DNA of 64,000 nucleotides, from contig CM069875.1 in NCBI GenBank assembly GCA_036172665.1, forward strand, positions 17,081,806 to 17,145,805. The letters run 5' to 3'. Positions 37,534-51,199 of the stretch are shown here, piece by piece (position 1 is the stretch's first letter; each line of letters opens with the position of its first letter). Made by a program: the position numbers and the translations under genes. Under the pieces are notes generated by a model, which was not told the origin of the DNA, searched no databases, and saw only the letters and a program-made list of their open reading frames with translations. The stretch is from Prosopocoilus inquinatus (taxonomy: Eukaryota > Arthropoda > Insecta > Coleoptera > Lucanidae).

Positions 37534-40306
37534 GTAAGGATCGATTAGATACAGCACAGGAACAACGCTAATACGTGTTGTTTCGTTTAAAACTATTTCC
37601 AGCTCCTGCTGCGTCCAAAAACTTTGTATCTCACATCAGACTTACTGGAGTCCATCCAAACGTCAAATAACATGTTAGATAAGTAAGGATCGTTTAGATA
37701 CATCACAGGAACAACGCTAATACGTGTTGTTTCGTTCAAAACTATTTCCAGCTTCTACTGCGTCCGAGAACTTTGTATCTCTCATCAGAGTTACTGGAGT
37801 CCGTCCAAACGTCAAATAACATGATAGATGAGTAAGGATCGATTAGTTACATCACAGGAACAACGCTAATATGTGTTGTTTCGTTTAAAACTATTTCCAG
37901 CTGCTGCTCCGTCTGAAAATTTCGTATCTCACATTAGAGTTACTGGAGTCCATCGAAACGTCAAATAACATAGTAGCTAAGTAAGGATCGATTAGATACA
38001 TCACAGGAACAACGCTAATACGTGTTGTTTCGTTCAAAACTATTTCCAGCTCCTGCTGCGTCCAAAAACTTCGTATCTCACATCGGAGTTACTAGAGTCC
38101 ATCGAAATGTCAAATAACATGATAGATGAGTAAGGATCGATTAGATACATCACAAGAACAAGACGAATACGTGTTGTTTCGTTCAAAACTATTTCCAGCT
38201 TCTGCTGCGTCCGAGAACTTTGTATCTCACATCAGAGTTACTGGAGTCCAGTCAAGCGTCAAATAACATGATAGATGAGTAAGGATCGATTAGATACATC
38301 ACAGGAACAAGACGAATACGTGTTGTTTCGTTCAAAACTATTTCCAGCTTCTGCTGGGTCCGAGAACTTTGTATCTCACATCAGAGTTACTGGAGTCCAT
38401 TCAAACGTCAAATAACATGATAGATGAGTAAGGATCGATTAGATACATCACAGGAACAAGGCTAATACGTGTTGTTTCGTTTAAAACTATTTCCAGCATC
38501 AGCTGCGTCCGAAAACGTCGTATCTCACATCAAAGTTACTGGAGTCCATCCAAACATCAAATAACATGTTAGATAAGTAAGGATCGATTAGATACATCAC
38601 AGGAACAACGCTAATACGTGTTGTTTCGTTTAAAATTAATTCCAGCTCCTGCTGCGTCCAAAAACTTCGTATCTCAAATCAGAGTTACTAGAGTCCATCG
38701 AAACGTCAAATAACATGATAGATGAGTAAGGATCGATTAGATACATCACAGGAACAACGCTAATGCGTGTTGTTTCATTTAAAACAATTTCCAGCTTCTG
38801 CTGCGTCCGGTAATTTCGTATCTCACATCAGAGTTACTGGAGGTCATCCAAACGTCAAATAACATGATAGATGGGTAAGGATCGATTAGATACATCACAG
38901 GAACAACGCTAATGCGTGTTGTTTCGTTTAAAACTATTTCCAGCTTCAGCTGCGTCCGAGAACTTCGTATCTCACTTCAGAGTTACTGGAGTCCATCCAA
39001 ACGTCAAATAACATGATAGATGAGTAAGGATCGATTAGATACATCACAGGAACAACGCTAATGCGTGTTGTTTCATTTAAAACTATTTCCAGCTTCTGCT
39101 GCGTCCGATAATTTCGTATCTCACATCAGAGTTACTGGAGGCCATCCAAACGTCAAATAACATGTTAGATAAGTAAGGATCGATTAGATACATCACAGGA
39201 ACAACGCTAATACGTGTTGTTTCGTTCAAAACTATTTCCAGCTTCTACTGCGTCCGAGAACTTTGTATCTCTCATCAGAGTTACTGGAGTCCGTCCAAAC
39301 GTCAAATAACATGATAGATGAGTAAGGATCGATTAGATACATCACAGGAACAACGCTAATGCGTGTTGTTTCGTTTAAAACTATTTCCAGCATCTGCTGC
39401 GTCCGAAAATTTCGTATCTCACATCAAAGTTACTGGAGTCCATCGAAACGCCAAATAACATGTTAGATAAGTAAGGATCGATTAGATACATCACAGGAAC
39501 AACGCTAATACGTGTTGTTTCGTTTAAAACTATTTCCAGCTCCTGCTGCGTCCAAAAACTTTGTATCTCACCTCAGACTTACTGGAGTCCATCCAAACGT
39601 CAAATAACATGTTAGATAAGTAAGGATCGATTAGATACATCACAGGAACAACGCTAATGCGTGTTGTTTCATTTAAAACTATTTCCAGCTTCTGCTGCGT
39701 CCGATAATTTCGTATCTCACATCAGAGTTACTGGAGTCCATCCAAACGTCAAATAACATGTTAGATAAGTAAGGATCGTTTAGATACATCACAGGAACAA
39801 CGCTAATGCGTGTTGTTTCGTTTAAAACTATTTCCAGCTTCTGCTGCGTCCGAGAACGTCGTATCTCACATCAGAGCTACTGGAGTCCATCGAAACGCCA
39901 AATAACATTATAGATGAGTAAGGATCGATTAGATACAGCACAGGAACAACGCTAATACGTGTTGTTTCGTTTAAAACTATTTCCAGCTCCTGCTGCGTCC
40001 AAAAACTTTGTATCTCACATCAGACTTACTGGAGTCCATCCAAACGTCAAATAACATGTTAGATAAGTAAGGATCGTTTAGATACATCACAGGAACAACG
40101 CTAATACGTGTTGTTTCGTTCAAAACTATTTCCAGCTTCTACTGCGTCCGAGAACTTTGTATCTCTCATCAGAGTTACTGGAGTCCGTCCAAACGTCAAA
40201 TAACATGATAGATGAGTAAGGATCGATTAGATACAGCACAGGAACAACGCTAATACGTGTTCTTTCGTTTAAAACTATTTCCAGCTCCTGCTGCGTCCAA
40301 AAACTT
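37534..40306. repeat. 2.8-kb run, right copy
   Basis: Counterpart of 31,276-34,048. Its last unit (40,216) has a private GTTCTTTCG change. The run then departs into units like those at 31,276-31,574 before the block at 40,618. Confidence 0.82.
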
Positions 40307-40617
40307 TGTATCTCACATCAGACTTACTGGAGTCCATCCAAACGTCAAATAACATGTTAGATAAGTAAGGATCGTTTAGATACATCACAGGAACAACGCT
40401 AATACGTGTTGTTTCGTTCAAAACTATTTCCAGCTTCTACTGCGTCCGAGAACTTTGTATCTCTCATCAGAGTTACTGGAGTCCGTCCAAACGTCAAATA
40501 ACATGATAGATGAGTAAGGATCGATTAGTTACATCACAGGAACAACGCTAATATGTGTTGTTTCGTTTAAAACTATTTCCAGCTGCTGCTCCGTCCGAAA
40601 ATTTCGTATCTCACATT

Positions 40618-42234
40618 AGAGTTACTGGAGTCCATCCAAACGTCAAATAACATGTTAGATAAGTAAGGATCGTATAGATACATCACAGGAACAACGCTAA
40701 TGCGTGTTGTTTCGTTTAAAACTATTTCCAGCTTCTGCTGCGTCCGAAAACGTCGTATCTCACATCAGAGCTACTGGAGTCCATCGAAACGCCAAATCAC
40801 ATTATAGATGAGTAAGGATCGATTAGATACAGCACAGGAACAACGCTAATACGTGTTGTTTCGTTTAAAACTATTTCCAGCTCCTGCTGCGTCCAAAAAC
40901 TTCGTATCTCACTTCAGAGTTACTGGAGTCCATCCAAACGTCAAATAACATGATAGATGAGTAAGGATCGATTAGATACATCACAGGAACAACGCTAATG
41001 CGTGTTGTTTCATTTAAAACTATTTCCAGCTTCTGCTGCGTCCGATAATTTCGTATCTCACATCAGAGTTACTGGAGTCCATCCAAACGTCAAATAACAT
41101 GATAGATGAGTAAGGGTCGATTAGTTACATCACAGGAACAACGCTAATGCGTGTTGTTTCGTTTAAAACTATTTCCAGCTTCAGCTGCGTCCGAGAACTT
41201 CGTATCTCACTTCAGAGTTACTGGAGTCCATCCAAACGTCAAATAACATGATAGATGAGTAAGGATCGATTAGATACATCACAGGAACAACGCTAATGCG
41301 TGTTGTTTCGTTTAAAACTATTTCCAGCTTCAGCTGCGTCCGAGAACTTCGTATCTCACTTCAGAGTTACTGGAGTCCATCCAAACGTCAAATAACATGT
41401 TAGATAAGTAAGGATCGATTAGATACATCACAGGAACAACGCTAATACGTGTTGTTTCGTTCAAAACTATTTCCAGCTTCTACTGCGTCCGAGAACTTTG
41501 TATCTCTCATCAGAGTTACTGGAGTCCGTCCAAACGTCAAATAACATGATAGATGAGTAAGGATCGATTAGATACATCACAGGAACAACGCTAATGCGTG
41601 TTGTTTCATTTAAAACTATTTCCAGCTTCTGCTGCGTCCGATAATTTCGTATCTCACATCGGAGTTACTGGAGGCCATCCAAACGTCAAATAACATGTTA
41701 GATAAGTAAGGATCGATTAGATACATCACAGGAACAACGCTAATACGTGTTGTTTCGTTTAAAACTATTTCCAGCTCCTGCTGCGTCCAAAAACTTTGTA
41801 TCTCACCTCAGACTTACTGGAGTCCATCCAAACGTCAAATAACATGTTAGATAAGTAAGGATCGATTAGATACATCACAGGAACAACGCTAATGCGTGTT
41901 GTTTCATTTAAAACTATTTCCAGCTTCTGCTGCGTCCGAAAATTTCGTATCTCACATCAAAGTTACTGGAGTCCATCGAAACGCCAAATAACATGATAGA
42001 TGAATAAGGATCGATTAGATACATCACAGGAACAACGCTAATGCGTGTTGTTTCATTTAAAACTATTTCCAGCTTCTGCTGCGTCCGAAAATTTCGAATC
42101 TCACATCAGAGTTACTGGAGTCCATCGAAACGTCAAATAACATAGTAGATAAGTAAGGATCGATTAGATACAGCACAGGAACAACGCTAATACGTGTTGT
42201 TTCGTTTAAAACTATTTCCAGCTCCTGCTGCGTC
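40618..42234. repeat. Counterpart of the 29.6-kb run
   Basis: Matches 29,592-31,208, with a few changes such as CATCGGAG near 41,660 and GCTAATGCG near 41,889 where the left copies have GCAAATGCG. The unit at 40,514-40,662 is hybrid: a GCTGCTGCTCCG / CATTAGAG front joined to the CATCCAAACG / GTTAGATAA back of another type, marking the left edge of the block. Confidence 0.8.
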
Positions 42235-42897
42235 CAAAAACTTTGTATCTCACATCAGACTTACTGGAGTCCATCCAAACGTCAAATAACATGTTAGATA
42301 AGTAAGGATCGTTTAGATACATCACAGGAACAACGCTAATACGTGTTGTTTCGTTCAAAACTATTTCCAGCTTCTACTGCGTCCGAGAACTTTGTATCTC
42401 TCATCAGAGTTACTGGAGTCCGTCCAAACGTCAAATAACATGATAGATGTGTAAGGATCGATTAGTTACATCACAGGAACAACGCTAATATGTGTTGTTT
42501 CGTTTAAAACTATTTCCAGCTGCTGCTCCGTCTGAAAATTTCGTATCTCACATTAGAGTTACTGGAGTCCATCGAAACGTCAAATAACATAGTAGCTAAG
42601 TAAGGATCGATTAGATACATCACAGGAACAACGCTAATACGTGTTGTTTCGTTTAAAATTAATTCCAGCTCCTGCTGCGTCCAAAAACTTCGTATCTCAA
42701 ATCAGAGTTACTAGAGTCCATCGAAACGTCAAATAACATGATAGATGAGTAAGGATCGATTAGATACATCACAGGAACAACGCTAATGCGTGTTGTTTCA
42801 TTTAAAACAATTTCCAGCTTCTGCTGCGTCCGGTAATTTCGTATCTCACATCAGAGTTACTGGAGGTCATCCAAACGTCAAATAACATGATAGATGG
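42235..42897. repeat. Short mosaic stretch between blocks
   Basis: The first units (to about 42,600) match 37,534-37,980 (31 units away). The next two (AAAATTAATTCC and AAACAATTTCC / CCGGTAAT / GATGGGTAAGG) match 44,239-44,540 (+1,639 bp, 11 units). GATGTGTAAGG near 42,450 is a private change. Nothing other than satellite is present. Confidence 0.75.
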
Positions 42898-45255
42898 GTA
42901 AGGATCGATTAGATACATCACAGGAACAACGCTAATACGTGTTGTTTCGTTTAAAACTATTTCCAGCTCCTGCTGCGTCCAAAAACTTTGTATCTCACCT
43001 CAGACTTACTGGAGTCCATCCAAACGTCAAATAACATGTTAGATAAGTAAGGATCGATTAGATACATCACAGGAACAACGCTAATGCGTGTTGTTTCATT
43101 TAAAACTATTTCCAGCTTCTGCTGCGTCCGAAAATTTCGTATCTCACATCAAAGTTACTGGAGTCCATCGAAACGCCAAATAACATGATAGATGAATAAG
43201 GATCGATTAGATACATCACAGGAACAACGCTAATGCGTGTTGTTTCATTTAAAACTATTTCTAGCTTCTGCTGCGTCCGAAAATTTCGAATCTCACATCA
43301 GAGTTACTGGAGTCCATCGAAACGTCAAATAACATAGTAGATAAGTAAGGATCGATTAGATACAGCACAGGAACAACGCTAATACGTGTTGTTTCGTTTA
43401 AAACTATTTCCAGCTCCTGCTGCGTCCAAAAACTTTGTATCTCACATCAGACTTACTGGAGTCCATCCAAACGTCAAATAACATGTTAGATAAGTAAGGA
43501 TCGATTAGTTACATCACAGGAACAACGCTAATATGTGTTGTTTCGTTTAAAACTATTTCCAGCTGCTGCTGCGTCCGAAAATTTCGTATCTCACATTAGA
43601 GTTACTGGAGTCCATCGAAACGTCAAATAACATAGTAGCTAAGTAAGGATCGATTAGATACATCACAGGAACAACGCTAATACGTGTTGTTTCGTTCAAA
43701 ACTATTTCCAGCTCCTGCTGCGTCCAAAAACTTCGTATCTCACATCGGAGTTACTAGAGTCCATCGAAATGTCAAATAACATGATAGATGAGTAAGGATC
43801 GATTAGATACATCACAAGAACAAGACGAATACGTGTTGTTTCGTTCAAAACTATTTCCAGCTTCTGCTGCGTCCGAGAACTTTGTATCTCACATCAGAGT
43901 TACTGGAGTCCATTCAAGCGTCAAATAACATGATAGATGAGTAAGGATCGATTAGATACATCACAGGAACAAGACGAATACGTGTTGTTTCGTTCAAAAC
44001 TATTTCCAGCTTCTGCTGGGTCCGAGAACTTTGTATCTCACATCAGAGTTACTGGAGTCCATTCAAACGTCAAATAACATGATAGATGAGTAAGGATCGA
44101 TTAGATACATCACAGGAACAAGGCTAATACGTGTTGTTTCGTTTAAAACTATTTCCAGCATCAGCTGCGTCCGAAAACGTCGTATCTCACATCAAAGTTA
44201 CTGGAGTCCATCCAAACATCAAATAACATGTTAGATAAGTAAGGATCGATTAGATACATCACAGGAACAACGCTAATACGTGTTGTTTCGTTTAAAATTA
44301 ATTCCAGCTCCTGCTGCGTCCAAAAACTTCGTATCTCAAATCAGAGTTACTAGAGTCCATCGAAACGTCAAATAACATGATAGATGAGTAAGGATCGATT
44401 AGATACATCACAGGAACAACGCTAATGCGTGTTGTTTCATTTAAAACAATTTCCAGCTTCTGCTGCGTCCGGTAATTTCGTATCTCACATCAGAGTTACT
44501 GGAGGTCATCCAAACTTCAAATAACATGATAGATGGGTAAGGATCGATTAGATACATCACAGGAACAACGCTAATGCGTGTTGTTTCGTTTAAAACTATT
44601 TCCAGCTTCAGCTGCGTCCGAGAACTTCGTATCTCACTTCAGAGTTACTGGAGTCCATCCAAACGTCAAATAACATGATAGATGAGTAAGGATCGATTAG
44701 ATACATCACAGGAACAACGCTAATGCGTGTTGTTTCATTTAAAACTATTTCCAGCTTCTGCTGCGTCCGATAATTTCGTATCTCACATCAGAGTTACTGG
44801 AGGCCATCCAAACGTCAAATAACATGTTAGATAAGTAAGGATCGATTAGATACATCACAGGAACAACGCTAATACGTGTTGTTTCGTTCAAAACTATTTC
44901 CAGCTTCTACTGCGTCCGAGAACTTTGTATCTCTCATCAGAGTTACTGGAGTCCGTCCAAACGTCAAATAACATGATAGATGAGTAAGGATCGATTAGAT
45001 ACATCACAGGAACAACGCTAATGCGTTTTGTTTCATTTAAAACTATTTCCAGCTTCTGCTGCGTCCGGTAATTTCGTATCTCACATCAGAGTTACTGGAG
45101 GTCATCCAAACGTCAAATAATATGATAGATGGGTAAGGATCGATTAGATACATCACAGGAACAACGCTAATGCGTGTTGTTTCGTTTAAAACTATTTCCA
45201 GCTTCAGCTGCGTCCGAAAACGTCGTATCTCACATCAGAGTTACTGGAGTCCATC
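42898..45255. repeat. 2.4-kb run duplicated 40 units downstream, left copy
   Basis: Matches 48,842-51,199 at +5,944 bp. That is 40 x 149 minus 16, because two 141-bp units lie in between. Shared markers include the unusual GCGTTTTGTTTCATT unit (near 45,024 and 50,968) and AATATGATAG. After about 45,255 this copy has CATCGAAACGCC and the other has CATCCAAACGTC. Confidence 0.82.
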
Positions 45256-45579
45256 GAAACGCCAAATAACATGATAGATGAGTAAGGATCGATTAGATAC
45301 ATCACAGGAACAACGCTAATGCGTGTTGTTTCGTTTAAAACTATTTCCAGCATCTGCTGCGTCCGAAAATTTCGTATCTCACATCAAAGTTACTGGAGTC
45401 CATCGAAACGCCAAATAACATGTTAGATAAGTAAGGATCGATTAGATACATCACAGGAACAACGCTAATACGTGTTGTTTCGTTTAAAACTATTTCCAGC
45501 TCCTGCTGCGTCCAAAAACTTTGTATCTCACCTCAGACTTACTGGAGTCCATCCAAACGTCAAATAACATGTTAGATAA
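45256..45579. repeat. Two-unit link copied from the 39.3-kb region
   Basis: The units at 45,282 (ATCTGCTGCG with CATCAAAGTT) and 45,431 (CTCACCTCAGAC) match 39,322 and 39,471 at exactly 40 units (5,960 bp). The match continues into the following units. Confidence 0.72.
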
Positions 45580-47806
45580 GTAAGGATCGATTAGATACAT
45601 CACAGGAACAACGCTAATGCGTGTTGTTTCATTTAAAACTATTTCCAGCTTCTGCTGCGTCCGATAATTTCGTATCTCACATCAGAGTTACTGGAGTCCA
45701 TCCAAACGTCAAATAACATGTTAGATAAGTAAGGATCGTTTAGATACATCACAGGAACAACGCTAATGCGTGTTGTTTCGTTTAAAACTATTTCCAGCTT
45801 CTGCTGCGTCCGAGAACGTCGTATCTCACATCAGAGCTACTGGAGTCCATCGAAACGCCAAATAACATTATAGATGAGTAAGGATCGATTAGATACAGCA
45901 CAGGAACAACGCTAATACGTGTTGTTTCGTTTAAAACTATTTCCAGCTCCTGCTGCGTCCAAATACTTTGTATCTCACATCAGACTTACTGGAGTCCATC
46001 CAAACGTCAAATAACATGTTAGATAAGTAAGGATCGTTTAGATACATCACAGGAACAACGCTAATACGTGTTGTTTCGTTCAAAACTATTTCCAGCTTCT
46101 ACTGCGTCCGAGAACTTTGTATCTCTCATCAGAGTTACTGGAGTCCGTCCAAACGTCAAATAACATGATAGATGAGTAAGGATCGATTAGTTACATCACA
46201 GGAACAACGCTAATATGTGTTGTTTCGTTTAAAACTATTTCCAGCTGCTGCTCCGTCCGAAAATTTCGTCAAGAGTTACTGGAGTCCATCCAAACGTCAA
46301 ATAACATGTTAGATAAGTAAGGATCGATTAGATACATCACAGGAACAACGCTAATACGTGTTGTTTCGTTCAAAACTATTTCCAGCTTCTACTGCGTCCG
46401 AGAACTTTGTATCTCTCATCAGAGTTACTGGAGTCCGTCCAAACGTCAAATAACATGATAGATGAGTAAGGATCGATTAGATACATCACAGGAACAACGC
46501 TAATGCGTGTTGTTTCATTTAAAACTATTTCCAGCTTCTGCTGCGTCCGATAATTTCGTATCTCACATCAGAGTTACTGGAGGCCATCCAAACGTCAAAT
46601 AACATGTTAGATAAGTAAGGATCGATTAGATACATCACAGGAACAACGCTAATACGTGTTGTTTCGTTTAAAACTATTTCCAGCTCCTGCTGCGTCCAAA
46701 AACTTTGTATCTCACCTCAGACTTACTGGAGTCCATCCAAACGTCAAATAACATGTTAGATAAGTAAGGATCGATTAGATACATCACAGGAACAACGCTA
46801 ATGCGTGTTGTTTCATTTAAAACTATTTCCAGCTTCTGCTGCGTCCGAAAATTTCGTATCTCACATCAAAGTTACTGGAGTCCATCGAAACGCCAAATAA
46901 CATGATAGATGAATAAGGATCGATTAGATACATCACAGGAACAACGCTAATGCGTGTTGTTTCATTTAAAACTATTTCCAGCTTCTGCTGCGTCCGAAAA
47001 TTTCGAATCTCACATCAGAGTTACTGGAGTCCATCGAAACGTCAAATAACATAGTAGATAAGTAAGGATCGATTAGATACAGCACAGGAACAACGCTAAT
47101 ACGTGTTGTTTCGTTTAAAACTATTTCCAGCTCCTGCTGCGTCCAAAAACTTTGTATCTCACATCAGACTTACTGGAGTCCATCCAAACGTCAAATAACA
47201 TGTTAGATAAGTAAGGATCGATTAGTTACATCACAGGAACAACGCTAATATGTGTTGTTTCGTTTAAAACTATTTCCAGCTGCTGCTGCGTCCGAAAATT
47301 TCGTATCTCACATTAGAGTTACTGGAGTCCATCGAAACGTCAAATAACATAGTAGCTAAGTAAGGATCGATTAGATACATCACAGGAACAACGCTAATAC
47401 GTGTTGTTTCGTTCAAAACTATTTCCAGCTCCTGCTGCGTCCAAAAACTTCGTATCTCACATCGGAGTTACTAGAGTCCATCGAAATGTCAAATAACATG
47501 ATAGATGAGTAAGGATCGATTAGATACATCACAAGAACAAGACGAATACGTGTTGTTTCGTTCAAAACTATTTCCAGCTTCTGCTGCGTCCGAGAATTTT
47601 GTATCTCACATCAGAGTTACTGGAGTCCATTCAAGAGTCAAATAACATGATAGATGAGTAAGGATCGATTAGATACATCACAGGAACAAGACGAATACGT
47701 GTTGTTTCGTTCAAAACTATTTCCAGCTTCTGCTGGGTCCGAGAACTTTGTATCTCACATCAGAGTTACTGGAGTCCATTCAAACGTCAAATAACATGAT
47801 AGATGA
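45580..47806. repeat. 15-unit tandem duplication, first copy (2,227 bp)
   Basis: Each unit from 45,580 recurs 2,227 bp later and the second copy starts at the very next base after the first ends, so this is a clean head-to-tail duplication of 15 units (15 x 149 minus 8). Both copies include the rare 141-bp unit. I noticed few differences, among them AAGAGTC near 47,633 against AAGCGTC, and CATCGAAACG near 48,962 against CATCCAAACG. It is among the youngest events visible. Confidence 0.87.
46176..46316. repeat. 141-bp variant monomer (8-bp deletion), copy 1
   Basis: The usual TTTCGTATCTCACATCAGAG region is shortened to TTTCGTCAAGAG, a net loss of eight bases. The front of the unit is the TATGTG / GCTGCTGCTCCG type. 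The next unit starts at 46,317, confirming a length of 141. Confidence 0.93.
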
Positions 47807-50033
47807 GTAAGGATCGATTAGATACATCACAGGAACAACGCTAATGCGTGTTGTTTCATTTAAAACTATTTCCAGCTTCTGCTGCGTCCGATAATTTCGT
47901 ATCTCACATCAGAGTTACTGGAGTCCATCCAAACGTCAAATAACATGTTAGATAAGTAAGGATCGTTTAGATACATCACAGGAACAACGCTAATGCGTGT
48001 TGTTTCGTTTAAAACTATTTCCAGCTTCTGCTGCGTCCGAGAACGTCGTATCTCACATCAGAGCTACTGGAGTCCATCGAAACGCCAAATAACATTATAG
48101 ATGAGTAAGGATCGATTAGATACAGCACAGGAACAACGCTAATACGTGTTGTTTCGTTTAAAACTATTTCCAGCTCCTGCTGCGTCCAAATACTTTGTAT
48201 CTCACATCAGACTTACTGGAGTCCATCCAAACGTCAAATAACATGTTAGATAAGTAAGGATCGTTTAGATACATCACAGGAACAACGCTAATACGTGTTG
48301 TTTCGTTCAAAACTATTTCCAGCTTCTACTGCGTCCGAGAACTTTGTATCTCTCATCAGAGTTACTGGAGTCCGTCCAAACGTCAAATAACATGATAGAT
48401 GAGTAAGGATCGATTAGTTACATCACAGGAACAACGCTAATATGTGTTGTTTCGTTTAAAACTATTTCCAGCTGCTGCTCCGTCCGAAAATTTCGTCAAG
48501 AGTTACTGGAGTCCATCCAAACGTCAAATAACATGTTAGATAAGTAAGGATCGATTAGATACATCACAGGAACAACGCTAATACGTGTTGTTTCGTTCAA
48601 AACTATTTCCAGCTTCTACTGCGTCCGAGAACTTTGTATCTCTCATCAGAGTTACTGGAGTCCGTCCAAACGTCAAATAACATGATAGATGAGTAAGGAT
48701 CGATTAGATACATCACAGGAACAACGCTAATGCGTGTTGTTTCATTTAAAACTATTTCCAGCTTCTGCTGCGTCCGATAATTTCGTATCTCACATCAGAG
48801 TTACTGGAGGCCATCCAAACGTCAAATAACATGTTAGATAAGTAAGGATCGATTAGATACATCACAGGAACAACGCTAATACGTGTTGTTTCGTTTAAAA
48901 CTATTTCCAGCTCCTGCTGCGTCCAAAAACTTTGTATCTCACCTCAGACTTACTGGAGTCCATCGAAACGTCAAATAACATGTTAGATAAGTAAGGATCG
49001 ATTAGATACATCACAGGAACAACGCTAATGCGTGTTGTTTCATTTAAAACTATTTCCAGCTTCTGCTGCGTCCGAAAATTCCGTATCTCACATCAAAGTT
49101 ACTGGAGTCCATCGAAACGCCAAATAACATGATAGATGAATAAGGATCGATTAGATACATCACAGGAACAACGCTAATGCGTGTTGTTTCATTTAAAACT
49201 ATTTCCAGCTTCTGCTGCGTCCGAAAATTTCGAATCTCACATCAGAGTTACTGGAGTCCATCGAAACGTCAAATAACATAGTAGATAAGTAAGGATCGAT
49301 TAGATACAGCACAGGAACAACGCTAATACGTGTTGTTTCGTTTAAAACTATTTCCAGCTCCTGCTGCGTCCAAAAACTTTGTATCTCACATCAGACTTAC
49401 TGGAGTCCATCCAAACGTCAAATAACATGTTAGATAAGTAAGGATCGATTAGTTACATCACAGGAACAACGCTAATATGTGTTGTTTCGTTTAAAACTAT
49501 TTCCAGCTGCTGCTGCGTCCGAAAATTTCGTATCTCACATTAGAGTTACTGGAGTCCATCGAAACGTCAAATAACATAGTAGCTAAGTAAGGATCGATTA
49601 GATACATCACAGGAACAACGCTAATACGTGTTGTTTCGTTCAAAACTATTTCCAGCTCCTGCTGCGTCCAAAAACTTCGTATCTCACATCGGAGTTACTA
49701 GAGTCCATCGAAATGTCAAATAACATGATAGATGAGTAAGGATCGATTAGATACATCACAAGAACAAGACGAATACGTGTTGTTTCGTTCAAAACTATTT
49801 CCAGCTTCTGCTGCGTCCGAGAACTTTGTATCTCACATCAGAGTTACTGGAGTCCATTCAAGCGTCAAATAACATGATAGATGAGTAAGGATCGATTAGA
49901 TACATCACAGGAACAAGACGAATACGTGTTGTTTCGTTCAAAACTATTTCCAGCTTCTGCTGGGTCCGAGAACTTTGTATCTCACATCAGAGTTACTGGA
50001 GTCCATTCAAACGTCAAATAACATGATAGATGA
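47807..50033. repeat. 15-unit tandem duplication, second copy (2,227 bp)
   Basis: Counterpart of 45,580-47,806. The sequence after 50,033 does not begin a third copy but continues as at 44,090 onward. Confidence 0.87.
48403..48543. repeat. 141-bp variant monomer, copy 2
   Basis: Identical shortened TTTCGTCAAGAG, 2,227 bp after the first copy. Only these two 141-bp units are present in the window. Confidence 0.93.
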
Positions 50034-51199
50034 TTAAGGATCGATTAGATACATCACAGGAACAAGGCTAATACGTGTTGTTTCGTTTAAAACTATTTCC
50101 AGCATCAGCTGCGTCCGAAAACGTCGTATCTCACATCAAAGTTACTGGAGTCCATCCAAACATCAAATAACATGTTAGATAAGTAAGGATCGATTAGATA
50201 CATCACAGGAACAACGCTAATACGTGTTGTTTCGTTTAAAATTAATTCCAGCTCCTGCTGCGTCCAAAAACTTCGTATCTCAAATCAGAGTTACTAGAGT
50301 CCATCGAAACGTCAAATAACATGATAGATGAGTAAGGATCGATTAGATACATCACAGGAACAACGCTAATGCGTGTTGTTTCATTTAAAACAATTTCCAG
50401 CTTCTGCTGCGTCCGGTAATTTCGTATCTCACATCAGAGTTACTGGAGGTCATCCAAACGTCAAATAACATGATAGATGGGTAAGGATCGATTAGATACA
50501 TCACAGGAACAACGCTAATGCGTGTTGTTTCGTTTAAAACTATTTCCAGCTTCAGCTGCGTCCGAGAACATCGTATCTCACTTCAGAGTTACTGGAGTCC
50601 ATCCAAACGTCAAATAACATGATAGATGAGTAAGGATCGATTAGATACATCACAGGAACAACGCTAATGCGTGTTGTTTCATTTAAAACTATTTCCAGCT
50701 TCTGCTGCGTCCGATAATTTCGTATCTCACATCAGAGTTACTGGAGGCCATCCAAACGTCAAATAACATGTTAGATAAGTAAGGATCGATTAGATACATC
50801 ACAGGAACAACGCTAATACGTGTTGTTTCGTTCAAAACTATTTCCAGCTTCTACTGCGTCCGAGAACTTTGTATCTCTCATCAGAGTTACTGGAGTCCGT
50901 CCAAACGTCAAATAACATGATAGATGAGTAAGGATCGATTAGATACATCACAGGAACAACGCTAATGCGTTTTGTTTCATTTAAAACTATTTCCAGCTTC
51001 TGCTGCGTCCGGTAATTTCGTATCTCACATCAGAGTTACTGGAGGTCATCCAAACGTCAAATAATATGATAGATGGGTAAGGATCGATTAGATACATCAC
51101 AGGAACAACGCTAATGCGTGTTGTTTCGTTTAAAACTATTTCCAGCTTCAGCTGCGTCCGAAAACGTCGTATCTCACATCAGAGTTACTGGAGTCCATC
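48842..51199. repeat. 2.4-kb run, right copy
   Basis: Counterpart of 42,898-45,255. Private changes include TGATTAAGG at 50,031-50,039 and GAGAACATCG near 50,563. Its first part overlaps the second copy of the 15-unit tandem duplication. Confidence 0.8.
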
